This document shows, one piece after another, positions 9,363-17,368 of a stretch of 64,000 nt of DNA. This DNA is from DYIU01 sp038326775 (GTDB lineage: Bacteria > Actinomycetota > Geothermincolia > Fen-727 > Anoxymicrobiaceae): NCBI GenBank assembly GCA_038326775.1, contig JBBQKJ010000004.1:41515-105514 (forward strand), in the 5' to 3' direction. Under the pieces are notes generated by a model, which ran no database searches, was not told the origin of the DNA, and saw only the letters and a list, made by a program, of their open reading frames with translations. The translations under genes were made by a program, and so were the position numbers. Position 1 is the first letter of the stretch, and each line of letters begins with the position of its first letter.

Positions 9363-9537
9363 AGAAATCAAGCTCCTTTTCTTTCTTACGGCATGCCAAC
9401 TCGGTACTGACCGCTCCAAGTATCGAGGACGCCCGTTAATCTTCTTTTGCCATCGTGTTAAATTGCTGTTAATTCTGAAACGCCGGATTGCAGGAGGCAT
9501 TGCCTCGGACATAGCCCTTGATTGGGGATGCGGCGCT

Positions 9538-9566
9538 TTGACAGGCCGGTGGCTATGATAGATAAT
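9538..9566 (+). promoter_or_regulatory. near-consensus SigA promoter of the LytTR regulator
   Basis: TTGACA (9538-9543), 17-nt spacer, GATAAT (9561-9566); predicted start near 9573, about 143 nt before the gene. A weaker second candidate upstream is TTGCCA (9447-9452), 17 nt, TAATTC (9470-9475). Confidence 0.8.
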
Positions 9567-9572
9567 CCAAAC

Positions 9573-9715
9573 ACGACCGTTGTGGCGGGGACGTCCGAAA
9601 GGGCCTCGGGCAGAGCGGTTTCACCGGATAGCGGCTAATTCGCCTGAGAAGCAAACGATGCTGTGACAAAGTTTGCCCGAAGGGCAGCGGATCCGTTGAA
9701 CCGCAAAGGGGAGAG
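9573..9715 (+). promoter_or_regulatory. structured 5' leader of the LytTR regulator gene
   Basis: About 143 nt of untranslated leader able to form several helices: GCAAAC pairing with GTTTGC (about 9652-9677), a tight GCCCGAAGGGC hairpin directly after, and a CGGATCCG palindrome before the ribosome binding site AAGGGG. The layout suggests a cis-regulatory RNA, but I could not match it to the c-di-GMP, c-di-AMP, ZTP or cobalamin riboswitch consensus. Identity is open. Confidence 0.4.
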
Positions 9716-10459
9716 ATGAACGCAGAAAAACTGAAGGTGCTCGTTGTCGAAGACGAACCGCTCATAAGCGAGATGATAACCAAGAGCCTGCGGCTCGAGG
9801 GATACGTTGTAGAGTCGGCCGCCACCGGCGAGGAGGGCCTCAAGAAGGTCAAGGAGACTAACCCCGACCTGGTTCTGCTCGATGTCCTGCTTCCCAAGAT
9901 AGACGGCTGGGAAGTCCTCACCCGCCTTCGCGACAGCAAAGAGAGCAGAAGCCTTCCAATAATCATGCTGACGGCCCTCGCCGACGAGAAGTCGAAGGTG
10001 CAGGGGCTTCGCGGAGGCGCGGACGACTATGTTACCAAGCCGTTCAGCGCGCTCGAGTTGATGGCCCGGGTCGAGGCGGTTTTGAAGCGCGCGCGCGCGC
10101 AAAGGCCCGCCCATCGAGACGCCGCCATGCCCCAGATACCGGCGCGCAAGGGCGAGAAGATATACCTGGTGAACGTGGACGACATCAACTTCATAAGCAT
10201 CCAGAGGGAGTACACCTACCTTCATACCGACAGCGACCGCTTTCTGACCAACCACACCCTGGCCGAGCTCGAGAGGATGCTTGACCCCCTCAAGTTCTTC
10301 CGCGCCCACAGGGGTTACCTGGTCAACCTGCAGAAGGTCAAGGCAATCACACGCATAGGGTCCTCCTCCTACGAGTTGACCATGAACGACCCAGGCCAGA
10401 GCAAAATACCCATGAGTCGTCGCCAGAGCTCGGAATTGAAAAAAACATTGAACATGTAG
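9716..10459 (+). CDS. LytTR-family response regulator
   Basis: Two-domain transcription factor: receiver domain (residues 1-125) with acidic pocket E12-D13, phosphoacceptor D56, T86 and K108, then a LytTR DNA-binding domain (about 140-247) including the typical FFRAHRGYLVNLQKV segment. Ribosome binding site AAGGGG is 4 nt upstream of the ATG. No histidine kinase is adjacent, so the partner is encoded elsewhere. It is expressed from its own strong promoter with a long leader. Confidence 0.93.
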   Translation: MNAEKLKVLVVEDEPLISEMITKSLRLEGYVVESAATGEEGLKKVKETNPDLVLLDVLLPKIDGWEVLTRLRDSKESRSLPIIMLTALADEKSKVQGLRGGADDYVTKPFSALELMARVEAVLKRARAQRPAHRDAAMPQIPARKGEKIYLVNVDDINFISIQREYTYLHTDSDRFLTNHTLAELERMLDPLKFFRAHRGYLVNLQKVKAITRIGSSSYELTMNDPGQSKIPMSRRQSSELKKTLNM

Positions 10460-11038
10460 CTCTATCTTTGTTCAGTATCCCCGCTTATCCACCAATTACG
10501 CTGTTTACCCGTCTCTTTCGCCCGCAAACTGGTATTTCCATTGATTCTTCCCCGTCCCGGGACCAAAATGGTATCAGAGGTACCGCTTCTCATCCGACAG
10601 GCAGCCGGAAAGCCCGGCTTAGCCGGGAGAATCGGTTGCCAGTACCAAGTTCGGACAACCGGGTACAGCTCAGGGTTAAAGTATTTGGACCATCCAAATA
10701 TCCCCAAGAGTTGCCGCATTAGGTCTGATACGCCGATCTTGATCGGGACCCGGTTCCAAGGCCCGGTTGTCCTCTCCCCAACGCCAAGGTAGCTGTTTGT
10801 CGTTTGCTTATTAGGCTCCTTGCCTACCCCCATCGTGGAGTGTTACTTGTTTGACCTGGTGTGGCGATGGCGGGTTTATTCTCCTTTGTGTGTGACGATG
10901 GGGACCTGCCGCCTTATGGCGCCGGAAGGTGATGAGAAGCATCCCTGAAGCACACCATGTTCAAGCTCGCGGCCGGCTCGCTCAAGTTATGAGAACGAAA
11001 CCGGCCGCCTGAAGTTACAGCCTGCCGGGCGTGAGCCC
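10460..11038. other. 578-nt convergent intergenic region, less GC-rich than its surroundings
   Basis: Lies between the stop codons of the LytTR gene (+) and cooT (-). It is visibly less GC-rich than the flanks. An open minus-strand frame (10462-10833, 123 codons) shows no family I know and no convincing start. A CCCGGC-TTA-GCCGGG hairpin is at 10613-10627. The right part (about 10857-11030) contains two GTGTG-like starts and short self-complementary blocks (for example GCCGCCTTATGGCGCCGG) that remind me of a group II intron domain I remnant, without an intron-encoded protein. Treat as unresolved noncoding or decayed mobile DNA. Confidence 0.35.
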
Positions 11039-11224
11039 TCAGACCTTTATCACGATGCGGTGCTCGAGGAACGTTATCTCCTCGAGGGTGCCGTCGAACT
11101 CCTTCTTCTCTCCGAGGATGTCGGTAACGCTGATACGGCCGGCCTCGCTCTCGACCAGGACGGCGTCCTCCATGACCAGCCGGTCGCCTTCACCGTCTCG
11201 CAGGTAAACGTTCGATTCGCACAA
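11039..11224 (-). CDS. cooT: CooT-like nickel-binding protein
   Basis: Small 61-aa protein matching CooT: N-terminal MCESNVYL, then LVMEDAVLVE, ITDILGE-like SVTDILGEKKEFDG and C-terminal LEHRIVI. The family is a dimeric nickel chaperone associated with carbon monoxide dehydrogenase maturation, and its Cys2 (present) is the nickel ligand. Start TTG 11224 has GGGAGG 7 nt upstream and gives the conserved MCESN start; the longer open frame to 11296 is not needed. No CODH gene is in the window. Confidence 0.85.
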   Translation of the reverse strand: MCESNVYLRDGEGDRLVMEDAVLVESEAGRISVTDILGEKKEFDGTLEEITFLEHRIVIKV

Positions 11225-11296
11225 GTCAATCCCTCCCAGGTCGTACGACGTTGTTCGGAGATTACATTGTAATAGATTTGCGGGGCGCGGCGGCAC

Positions 11297-12259
11297 TCAT
11301 GCCGCCCGCTTCTCCTTCGTACGCCTCTTGAGAAGGTAGTAGATGCCCAGCCCGACGAGCGCCAGGATCAATATGTAGATGAGCGCGTTGCCCAGGAAGA
11401 TGATGACGGCGTTCAGGCCATCCACCACCCCGTGAAGCCCATCCTTAAGCGCGTCCACGAAGCCCCAACCCTCATCGGTATCGCCGCCGCTTGCCCCGGG
11501 CTCTGTCATCGTGACCTGGACGGTCGAGTAGTAGACATGGTTGTCGAGGTAGTTCTTACGGCCGGTGAGCTCCTCTATCTGGCCCTGGATGACCGAAAGC
11601 TCCCTCTGCACCGAGATAGCTTCCTCGATGGTCGTCGCCCTGGCCATCAGCGCGAGGTAAACCGATTCCTGGCTCTTGAGGTTCCTGACGCGGCTCTCCA
11701 GGTCCACGTACTCCTCGGTGACGTCCTGCGCCTGCTCCGTGACAGCGGTCACCTCGCCGAGCTCCCTGAGCTGCTCCATGACCTTGCCGAACGAATCGTT
11801 CGGCACCCTCAGCGTCACCGTGCCGCCGGTGATGCTGCCGTTGGAGGAGTTTGAGCGTGAGTCCGAGATGAGGCCGCCCGCGCCCTCGGCTATGAGCTGG
11901 ACCCTGGCGTACTTATCGTTGAACGAGCCCTGCTTTATCTCGATGGAGACCGCGCCTGTCTTTATGACCTTCGCCTCCGTCTTCGGGGCCGGCTGGACCT
12001 GGGTCCTTGTCCCTGACACCTGGCCCGCCTGGGCGTTCTGGCCGCTGGTGGACTCGGGGCTCGCGGCGTCCTTCTGCTCCACGTCGCCCCTGTAGCCCGC
12101 GACCTCCTGTTTCAGCCCCTCGTTAGGTTGCGCGGTCTCAGGTCCCCTGCGCCGGCCAACGGTAAGGCCGATCGCCATGAGGACCAGCAAGGCCACCAGG
12201 ACAAGGCACCCGACGGCAACCCCTTTCTTCAGGCCCTTGAGCTTCCGCTTCTCGTCCAC
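11297..12259 (-). CDS. DUF4349 membrane protein
   Basis: From GTG 12259 (GGGAGG 5 nt upstream) the product is 320 aa: an N-terminal transmembrane segment, a Gln/Thr/Ser-rich linker, the DUF4349 core (VTLRVPNDSF, VTEQAQDVTEEYVDLESRVRNL, a short coiled coil with SVQRELSVIQGQIEELTGR) and a C-terminal transmembrane helix followed by KRRTKEKR. The family is predicted to be an envelope protein of unknown function. It is divergent from the ABC exporter operon and 72 nt upstream of cooT. Confidence 0.85.
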   Translation of the reverse strand: MDEKRKLKGLKKGVAVGCLVLVALLVLMAIGLTVGRRRGPETAQPNEGLKQEVAGYRGDVEQKDAASPESTSGQNAQAGQVSGTRTQVQPAPKTEAKVIKTGAVSIEIKQGSFNDKYARVQLIAEGAGGLISDSRSNSSNGSITGGTVTLRVPNDSFGKVMEQLRELGEVTAVTEQAQDVTEEYVDLESRVRNLKSQESVYLALMARATTIEEAISVQRELSVIQGQIEELTGRKNYLDNHVYYSTVQVTMTEPGASGGDTDEGWGFVDALKDGLHGVVDGLNAVIIFLGNALIYILILALVGLGIYYLLKRRTKEKRAA

Positions 12260-12338
12260 TGTGACCTCCCTGGCAGCATTGACAAATATCAACCTTATGA
12301 CGCGTTGGCCCGCAGGACGGTTCCAGGGGCGTCTTTGC

Positions 12339-12344
12339 TATAAT
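12339..12344 (+). promoter_or_regulatory. extended -10 promoter of the ABC exporter operon
   Basis: TATAAT preceded by TGC (extended -10, TGCTATAAT from 12336). No good -35 is seen. Predicted start near 12351, about 27 nt before the TTG start. Confidence 0.55.
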
Positions 12345-12377
12345 AGAGGTGGAATTCGTGCGCTTGCGGAGAGATCT

Positions 12378-13307
12378 TTGGAACAGAACCCAATCGCTCT
12401 TGACAGCATCAAGAAGTCTTATCGAAGCGGCCTCAGGAGAAAACGCAGGGTCGCTGTCGATGGCCTGTCTCTCGAGGTCAACCCGGGCGACATCTTCGGC
12501 CTTCTGGGGCCGAACGGCGCCGGCAAGACGACCACCATAAAAATCCTGCTGGGCATCGTATTCCCTGACGGCGGTGAGGGCTCCCTGCTGGGGCACCCGC
12601 TGGGCGCAAGGGAGGCGCACGCGAGGCTTGGGTTTCTCCCCGAGCAGCCGTACTTCTACGGCTTTCTCACCGCCGAGAAAGGCCTCGAGCTCTACGGCAA
12701 GTTCTTCGGCTTACGCGGGCCGCTCCTCAAAGACAGGTCGAGGGAGCTCCTGGACATGGTTGGGCTCGAGCGCGACTCCCACCTCACCCTGGACAAGTAC
12801 TCAAAGGGCATGCTGCAGCGCTTCGGAATAGCGCAGGCTTTGCTCAACGATCCCGAACTGGTGATTATGGACGAGCCCTCCAGCGGCCTCGACCCGGTCG
12901 GCCAGAAGGAGGTCAGGGACATCCTCCTGCACCTCAAGGAGCAGGGCAAGACCATCTTCCTCTCGAGCCACCAGCTATCCGAGGTCGAGAACATCTGTGA
13001 CAGCGTTACCATCGTGAACCTGGGGCGTTCGGTGAAGGAAGGCAGGCTCGCCGACCTGCTTTCCGTTGAAGGCCTGACCAGGATAGTTCTCAGGGGCGGC
13101 GGCCCGGCGGCGCTCGAGGCGCTCGAGCCGCTGGCCAGCAGCATCGCGACGCTCGACGGCGACACGGTGCTCCAAGTGGAGGAGCCCGGGGTGTTCCCGG
13201 TGCTCGAGGCAGCCCGGGGCCTCGGCATGGAGCTGGTACGGGTCGAGCCATACCACCTGTCCCTGGAAGAGCTCTTCCTGCAGACCATAAGGGAGACTGC
13301 ACCTTGA
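12378..13307 (+). CDS. ABC transporter ATP-binding protein (ABC-2 type)
   Basis: 309-aa ATPase with Walker A GPNGAGKT, Q-loop region LPEQPYFYG, a signature reading YSKGMLQR (the LSGGQ position is diverged to YSKGM, common in this subfamily) and Walker B LVIMDEPSSGLDP, followed by the H-loop SSHQLSE. The C-terminal 80 residues form the extra domain found in NatA/CcmA-like exporters. TTG 12378 is chosen because GGAG lies 6 nt upstream; longer frames overlap the divergent promoter. It overlaps the permease gene by 4 nt. Confidence 0.92.
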   Translation: MEQNPIALDSIKKSYRSGLRRKRRVAVDGLSLEVNPGDIFGLLGPNGAGKTTTIKILLGIVFPDGGEGSLLGHPLGAREAHARLGFLPEQPYFYGFLTAEKGLELYGKFFGLRGPLLKDRSRELLDMVGLERDSHLTLDKYSKGMLQRFGIAQALLNDPELVIMDEPSSGLDPVGQKEVRDILLHLKEQGKTIFLSSHQLSEVENICDSVTIVNLGRSVKEGRLADLLSVEGLTRIVLRGGGPAALEALEPLASSIATLDGDTVLQVEEPGVFPVLEAARGLGMELVRVEPYHLSLEELFLQTIRETAP

Positions 13308-14071
13308 GGAACGTTTTCTCTCTCGCCCTCAGCGTCATAAAGGACGCGGCAAGACGCAAGGTGTTCTACGTGGTCTTCCTTTTCGGCCTGGCGGTGGTGG
13401 CCCTGTCCCCGCTCCTGCCGACGTTCGAGCTGGGCGCCAGGGCGCAGTTTCTAAGAGACATATCGTTGAGCCTCATCTCCCTGTTCGGGGTCGTGCTGGC
13501 CGTTATCCTGTCGGTAGGCCAGCTTCCAGGGGAGGTCGAAAAGAGGACCATCTACAACATTCTCTCCAAGCCGGTCAGCAGGCTGCAGTACGTGGCGGGC
13601 AAGTACCTGGGAATACTGGCGGCCCTCGCGGCCATCCTCTTTATCATGGGTCTGGAGATACTGCTGCTGATCTACGTGCGGTTGCATGTCTTCACCCCGA
13701 TCGTCTTCGAAGGCGTCTTCGCGGTCTTCCTTGAGAGCGCCCTCATCGCGGCGTTCTGCCTGGCCCTGTCGACTTTCGCGACCGTGCCGGTCAACGCTTT
13801 CGCATCGGTGCTTTTCTACGTTCTGTGCCACGTTAAGACCGGCTTTCTGCACCAGTCGCTTGTCGAGGGGACCAGCGGGGTGGTGAAGGTCTTCGCCTGG
13901 GGGTTCTATTACCTGATCCCCAACCTCGAGAACTTCAACCTCTCCCTGAAGGTCGGCTACGGGGGAGGCGCTTCCGCGGCGGTCATGCTGCGCATCACCG
14001 GCTACGCGGGCCTGTTCATCTCCGTGTTCCTGGTCGCGGGCTACCTGGTGTTCCGGCGGAAGGACCTGTGA
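13304..14071 (+). CDS. ABC-2 type permease
   Basis: 255-aa integral membrane protein with six hydrophobic segments (about residues 22-40, 52-72, 105-128, 140-160, 165-185 and 230-250), the permease partner of the ATPase just upstream. The start TTG at 13304 overlaps the TGA of the ATPase gene by 4 nt, indicating translational coupling. The sequence RTIYNILSKPVSR matches the cytoplasmic loop conserved in NatB/YhaP-like ABC-2 permeases. The exported substrate is unknown. Confidence 0.88.
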   Translation: MRNVFSLALSVIKDAARRKVFYVVFLFGLAVVALSPLLPTFELGARAQFLRDISLSLISLFGVVLAVILSVGQLPGEVEKRTIYNILSKPVSRLQYVAGKYLGILAALAAILFIMGLEILLLIYVRLHVFTPIVFEGVFAVFLESALIAAFCLALSTFATVPVNAFASVLFYVLCHVKTGFLHQSLVEGTSGVVKVFAWGFYYLIPNLENFNLSLKVGYGGGASAAVMLRITGYAGLFISVFLVAGYLVFRRKDL

Positions 14072-14733
14072 TGAAGGCCCTGCGCGATTCGAGGGGCAGG
14101 CAGGTTTCCACCTGGATGGCGCTCCTGGTCGTGGCGGTGCTTATCGCCGGCGCCGTCTTACTCCAGTACTCGCTGGACGCCTCGGGCGAATCCAGGGCCG
14201 GCTGGGACGACAGCTCGCCGTTCGACAGCGCGCGCTCCCTGCTGGATATCCTGGGCGGCCTCAGGCAGTCGGTGGCGGCGAACCTCTGGACGAAGACGGA
14301 CGATGTCTTTCACGAGTATCTGGGTGGCAGTATCTGGAAAGAGAAGGCCATCTTCCCGTATTACTGGCTGATAACCAGGCTGGACCCTCACTTCTCCATG
14401 GCCTACGGTTTCGCGAGCTGGGTGCTGGCCCGCTTCGGCAACGTGGACAAGGGGTATGCGCTCGCGCTCGAGGGTTTGCGGTACAACCCCGATTCACCGC
14501 AGCTGCAGGAAAACCTCGCTTCCATATACTTCTTTTTCAAGAAGGACCCCAGGAAGGCGCGCTACCACATCTTGAAGGCGATCGATCTCACCGGCGACGA
14601 GCAGCAAAAAATGGTCTACAGGAATTTCCTTGCCACCGTCGATAAGGTCATCGCCGGCAAGAAGAAGATACCCGAAGTGTCGAGCCTGCAGGACCTCGAC
14701 AAACACAATGAGGGTCACCATCACGAAGAATAA
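14071..14733 (+). CDS. membrane-anchored TPR-like protein of the ABC operon
   Basis: 220-aa protein with one N-terminal transmembrane helix (about 16-33) and an extracytoplasmic helical region resembling TPR repeats (MAYGFASWVLARFGNVDKGY, then ALEGLRYNPDSPQLQENLAS). The C-terminus is His-rich (HNEGHHHEE). ATG 14071 overlaps the permease stop by one base (TGATG). Membrane TPR proteins often accompany ABC-2 exporters as accessory subunits; this is inference. The stop codon abuts a 24-nt palindrome. Confidence 0.75.
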   Translation: MKALRDSRGRQVSTWMALLVVAVLIAGAVLLQYSLDASGESRAGWDDSSPFDSARSLLDILGGLRQSVAANLWTKTDDVFHEYLGGSIWKEKAIFPYYWLITRLDPHFSMAYGFASWVLARFGNVDKGYALALEGLRYNPDSPQLQENLASIYFFFKKDPRKARYHILKAIDLTGDEQQKMVYRNFLATVDKVIAGKKKIPEVSSLQDLDKHNEGHHHEE

Positions 14734-14756
14734 TCGGGGTCAGATCTGACCCCGAT
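14733..14756. repeat. 24-nt perfect palindrome, copy 1
   Basis: A perfect self-complementary sequence, 12 nt per arm, with core GGGGTCAGATCTGACCCC. It exactly fills the space between the converging stop codons (TAA 14731-14733 and TGA 14758-14756). An identical 24-mer lies at 57564-57587, also directly after a stop codon. It could serve as a bidirectional terminator, and it belongs to the same GGGGTCAG-type repeat pool seen around the transposase at 32 kb. Confidence 0.9.
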
Positions 14757-16147
14757 CAATAGCGCATGTACGAGTCCATGGCGGCGGCGGCTACCTTGCC
14801 GGCCCCCATCGCCTCGATGACGGTCGCCGAGCCGGTGACGATATCGCCGCCCGCGTACACGCCGGGAAGGCTTGTGGCGAACGTCTCCGGGTCGACCTCG
14901 ATGTAGCCACGCCTGTCGAGCTTCAGGCCCTCCGTGGTCGAGGGGAGCAGCGGGTTCGCGCGGGTGCCTATGGCCATCACCATGACGGTGCAGCCCAGCT
15001 CGAAGTACTCCCCTTCTATCGGCACCGGTCGGCGCCTGCCCGATTCGTCGGGCTCGCCGAGCTCCATGCGCTGGCATACCATGCCCTTGATGCGGCCGTC
15101 TTCGCCGAGAACCTCGACCGGGTTGGTAAGCATGTGAAAGACGATGCCCTCCTCCTCTCCGTGGTCGACCTCCTCGACCCGGGCGGGCATCTCCACACGC
15201 GACCGGCGATAGACGATGTGGACCTCGTCGGCGCCCATGCGCAGCGCGGTGCGCGCCGAGTCCATGGCCACGTTGCCTCCGCCGACGACGACGACTTTTC
15301 CTCCCCTCTTGACTGGCGTGTCGTACTCCGGGAAGCTCCGGGCGAGCATCAGGTTGCTTCGCGTCAGGAATTCATTCGCGGAGTAGACACCGTTGAGATT
15401 CTCACCGGGTATGCCCATGAAGCTCGGTAGGCCGGCGCCGATGCCGACGAAGACCGACCTGTACTCCTCGAGGAGTTCACCGACGGTGGCGGTCCTTCCC
15501 ACAACGCAGTCAAGCACTATCTCAACGCGCATCTGCTCGAGGTTGCCCACCTCGCGGTCAACCACCCACTGTGGGAGGCGGAACTCGGGGATGCCGTAGG
15601 TCAGCACGCCTCCCGCCACGTGCAGAGCCTCGAACACCGTGACCCTGTGGCCCCTCCTGGCAAGCTCGGCCGCCGCCGTCAGTCCCGCGGGCCCTGAGCC
15701 GACTACAGCCGCGGCAAGCCCGGTGCCCGGCGCGCGGGCGGGGACCCCTTGGCCACCCTTATCGGCCTCCCAGTCCGCCACGAACCTCTCGAGCTTGCCG
15801 ATAGCCAGGGGGTCGCCCTTCTTGCCAAGGATGCACTTCTCCTCGCACTGCGACTCCTGGGGGCAGACCCGGCCGCACACACCGGGCAGGAGGTTGTCCT
15901 GCTTGATGGTGGCCACCGCCTTTTCGACTGCGCCCTGGCTGACCTCCTCGACGAACTTCGGTATGTCGATGTTGACGGGGCAGCCGTCAACGCAGGTTGC
16001 CTTCTTGCACTGCAGGCACCGGGTCGCCTCCGCCTGCGCCTCGGTGAGGTCGTAACCGAGCGCCACCTCGCCGAAGGTCTTGATGCGCTCGGAGGGCTCC
16101 CGCCTCCTTACCGGCACCCGGTGGGGGATGAAACGCTTCTTCGCCAA
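14756..16147 (-). CDS. gltA: GltA/NfnB-like NADPH-dependent oxidoreductase (glutamate synthase small subunit family)
   Basis: 463-aa FAD/NAD(P) protein with the N-terminal Fe-S region (CLQCKKATCVDGCPVNIDIP and CGRVCPQESQCEEKCILG), an FAD-binding VVGSGPAGLTAA and an NADPH-binding VVGGGNVAMDSA motif. This is the homotetrameric glutamate synthase beta-chain type. Relatives are either GltD-like electron donors or the large subunit of NfnAB transhydrogenase; neither a glutamate synthase large subunit nor an NfnA partner is adjacent, so the exact role is open. It ends at the palindrome. Confidence 0.85.
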   Translation of the reverse strand: MAKKRFIPHRVPVRRREPSERIKTFGEVALGYDLTEAQAEATRCLQCKKATCVDGCPVNIDIPKFVEEVSQGAVEKAVATIKQDNLLPGVCGRVCPQESQCEEKCILGKKGDPLAIGKLERFVADWEADKGGQGVPARAPGTGLAAAVVGSGPAGLTAAAELARRGHRVTVFEALHVAGGVLTYGIPEFRLPQWVVDREVGNLEQMRVEIVLDCVVGRTATVGELLEEYRSVFVGIGAGLPSFMGIPGENLNGVYSANEFLTRSNLMLARSFPEYDTPVKRGGKVVVVGGGNVAMDSARTALRMGADEVHIVYRRSRVEMPARVEEVDHGEEEGIVFHMLTNPVEVLGEDGRIKGMVCQRMELGEPDESGRRRPVPIEGEYFELGCTVMVMAIGTRANPLLPSTTEGLKLDRRGYIEVDPETFATSLPGVYAGGDIVTGSATVIEAMGAGKVAAAAMDSYMRY

Positions 16148-16191
16148 TCTTGCTCTCCCTGGATGTTTCGCGCTTCTGCGGTCGCGCGGGC

Positions 16192-16680
16192 TTAAAGCCG
16201 CTCTCGAGTCACTGTCTCCACCAGTGCGGTGGCGACCGCGAGGATCCCCTCACCCGCGCCGGTGAACCCCATTCCTTCCGTGGTCGTCCCCTTAACGGAA
16301 ACCGCCCCGGGCTCCAGGGCGAGCGCGCCCGCGATGCTGTTCACCATGCGGTCGCGGTAAGGGGCAACGCGCGGCGCCTCGCAGACCACAACCGCGTCGA
16401 CGTTGACAACCCGGTAGCTCCGCGAGCGGACCTCCTCGAGGACACTGCGCAGCAGATCGAGGCTCGAGGCGTCCCTGTATGCCGGGTCACTATCGGGGAA
16501 CATCTCGCCTATGTCGCCCGCCCCGCAGGCCCCGAGCAGCGCGTCCATGATTGCATGGAGCAGCACATCGGCATCCGAGTGCCCGGCGAGGCCCTTCTCG
16601 CATTCTATCTCGACGCCGCCGAGGAAAAGTCTCCCGCCTGCTTCGAAGCGATGCGCGTCGATCCCTATGCCGGTCCTCAA
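16192..16680 (-). CDS. ispF: 2-C-methyl-D-erythritol 2,4-cyclodiphosphate synthase
   Basis: MEP-pathway enzyme that cyclises CDP-methylerythritol 2-phosphate. Metal ligands D8, H10 (GIDAHRF) and H42 (LLHAIMDALLGA) are present, with the conserved LAGHSDADVLLHA and KGTTTEGMGFTG segments; 162 aa is the normal size. Its start overlaps the end of ispD by 4 nt, so the pair is co-translated. Confidence 0.96.
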   Translation of the reverse strand: MRTGIGIDAHRFEAGGRLFLGGVEIECEKGLAGHSDADVLLHAIMDALLGACGAGDIGEMFPDSDPAYRDASSLDLLRSVLEEVRSRSYRVVNVDAVVVCEAPRVAPYRDRMVNSIAGALALEPGAVSVKGTTTEGMGFTGAGEGILAVATALVETVTRERL

Positions 16681-17366
16681 CCCCCGCTCCTCTCGAGCAA
16701 TATTGCCCGCGCCCGGGCAAGGTCCTCGCCATACGTCACTTTGATGTTGTCGCGGCTCCCATCGATGACCACTACGCGGCCGCCGATCCTCTCCACCAGC
16801 GAGGCGTCGTCGGTCCCCTCGAAGCGGTCGCGCTCGGCGGCGGCGTGCGCTTCCCTGAGTGCGTCGATCCTGAACGCCTGCGGCGTCTGGACAGCCACCA
16901 GCCGCTCCCTGTCAAGGGTGGCGGTTACGGTGAGGCCATCAACCTCCTTCACGGTATCGGTGACCGCCAGGGCGGTGATGACCCCGTCGGCCCCCTCCGG
17001 GACCTCGCAGGCTCTCTGGACCAGTTCCGCGGTCACCAGGGGCCGCGCGGCGTCGTGCACGACCACCACACCCGACCTGCTTTCAATCGCCCGCAAGCCG
17101 CGCCCGACCGACTCCCGCCGCGTCGCGCCGCCCTCCACGGTGGCGCTTAGCTTCGTGATGCCGAGCCGGTGCAACCGTCCGACAGCCCAGTCTCCGATAC
17201 GCTCCCGCGGGACCACCAGCACCATGGACTCGATCGATGGGGCTGCCTCGAAAGCCTCGAGCGAATAAAGGAAAAGCGGCTTGCCCGAAAGCTCGAGCTC
17301 GAACTTCGGGATGGGGCTCCCCAGGCGGATCCCGCGGCCCCCCGCGGCGATGATCGCGAAGGCCAC
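16677..17366 (-). CDS. ispD: 2-C-methyl-D-erythritol 4-phosphate cytidylyltransferase
   Basis: Transfers CMP to methylerythritol phosphate in isoprenoid synthesis. The nucleotide-binding start AIIAAGGRGIRLG, PKFELELSGKPL, VVVHDAARPLV and TPQAFR segments are present; 229 aa is typical. The first base follows the PIN/TRAM stop closely (2 nt), in the conserved yacL-ispD-ispF order. Confidence 0.95.
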   Translation of the reverse strand: MAFAIIAAGGRGIRLGSPIPKFELELSGKPLFLYSLEAFEAAPSIESMVLVVPRERIGDWAVGRLHRLGITKLSATVEGGATRRESVGRGLRAIESRSGVVVVHDAARPLVTAELVQRACEVPEGADGVITALAVTDTVKEVDGLTVTATLDRERLVAVQTPQAFRIDALREAHAAAERDRFEGTDDASLVERIGGRVVVIDGSRDNIKVTYGEDLARARAILLERSGG

Positions 17367-17368
17367 GC

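Noticed and set aside
9573..9715. c-di-GMP-I (GEMM) riboswitch
   Set aside because: GCAAAC and CGCAAAG-like fragments occur, but the stem between them is far too short and the conserved GGCAAACC...ACGCAAAG order is not met.
10460..11038. tRNA or other classical RNA gene
   Set aside because: No T-loop GGTTCGA motif and no cloverleaf could be drawn.
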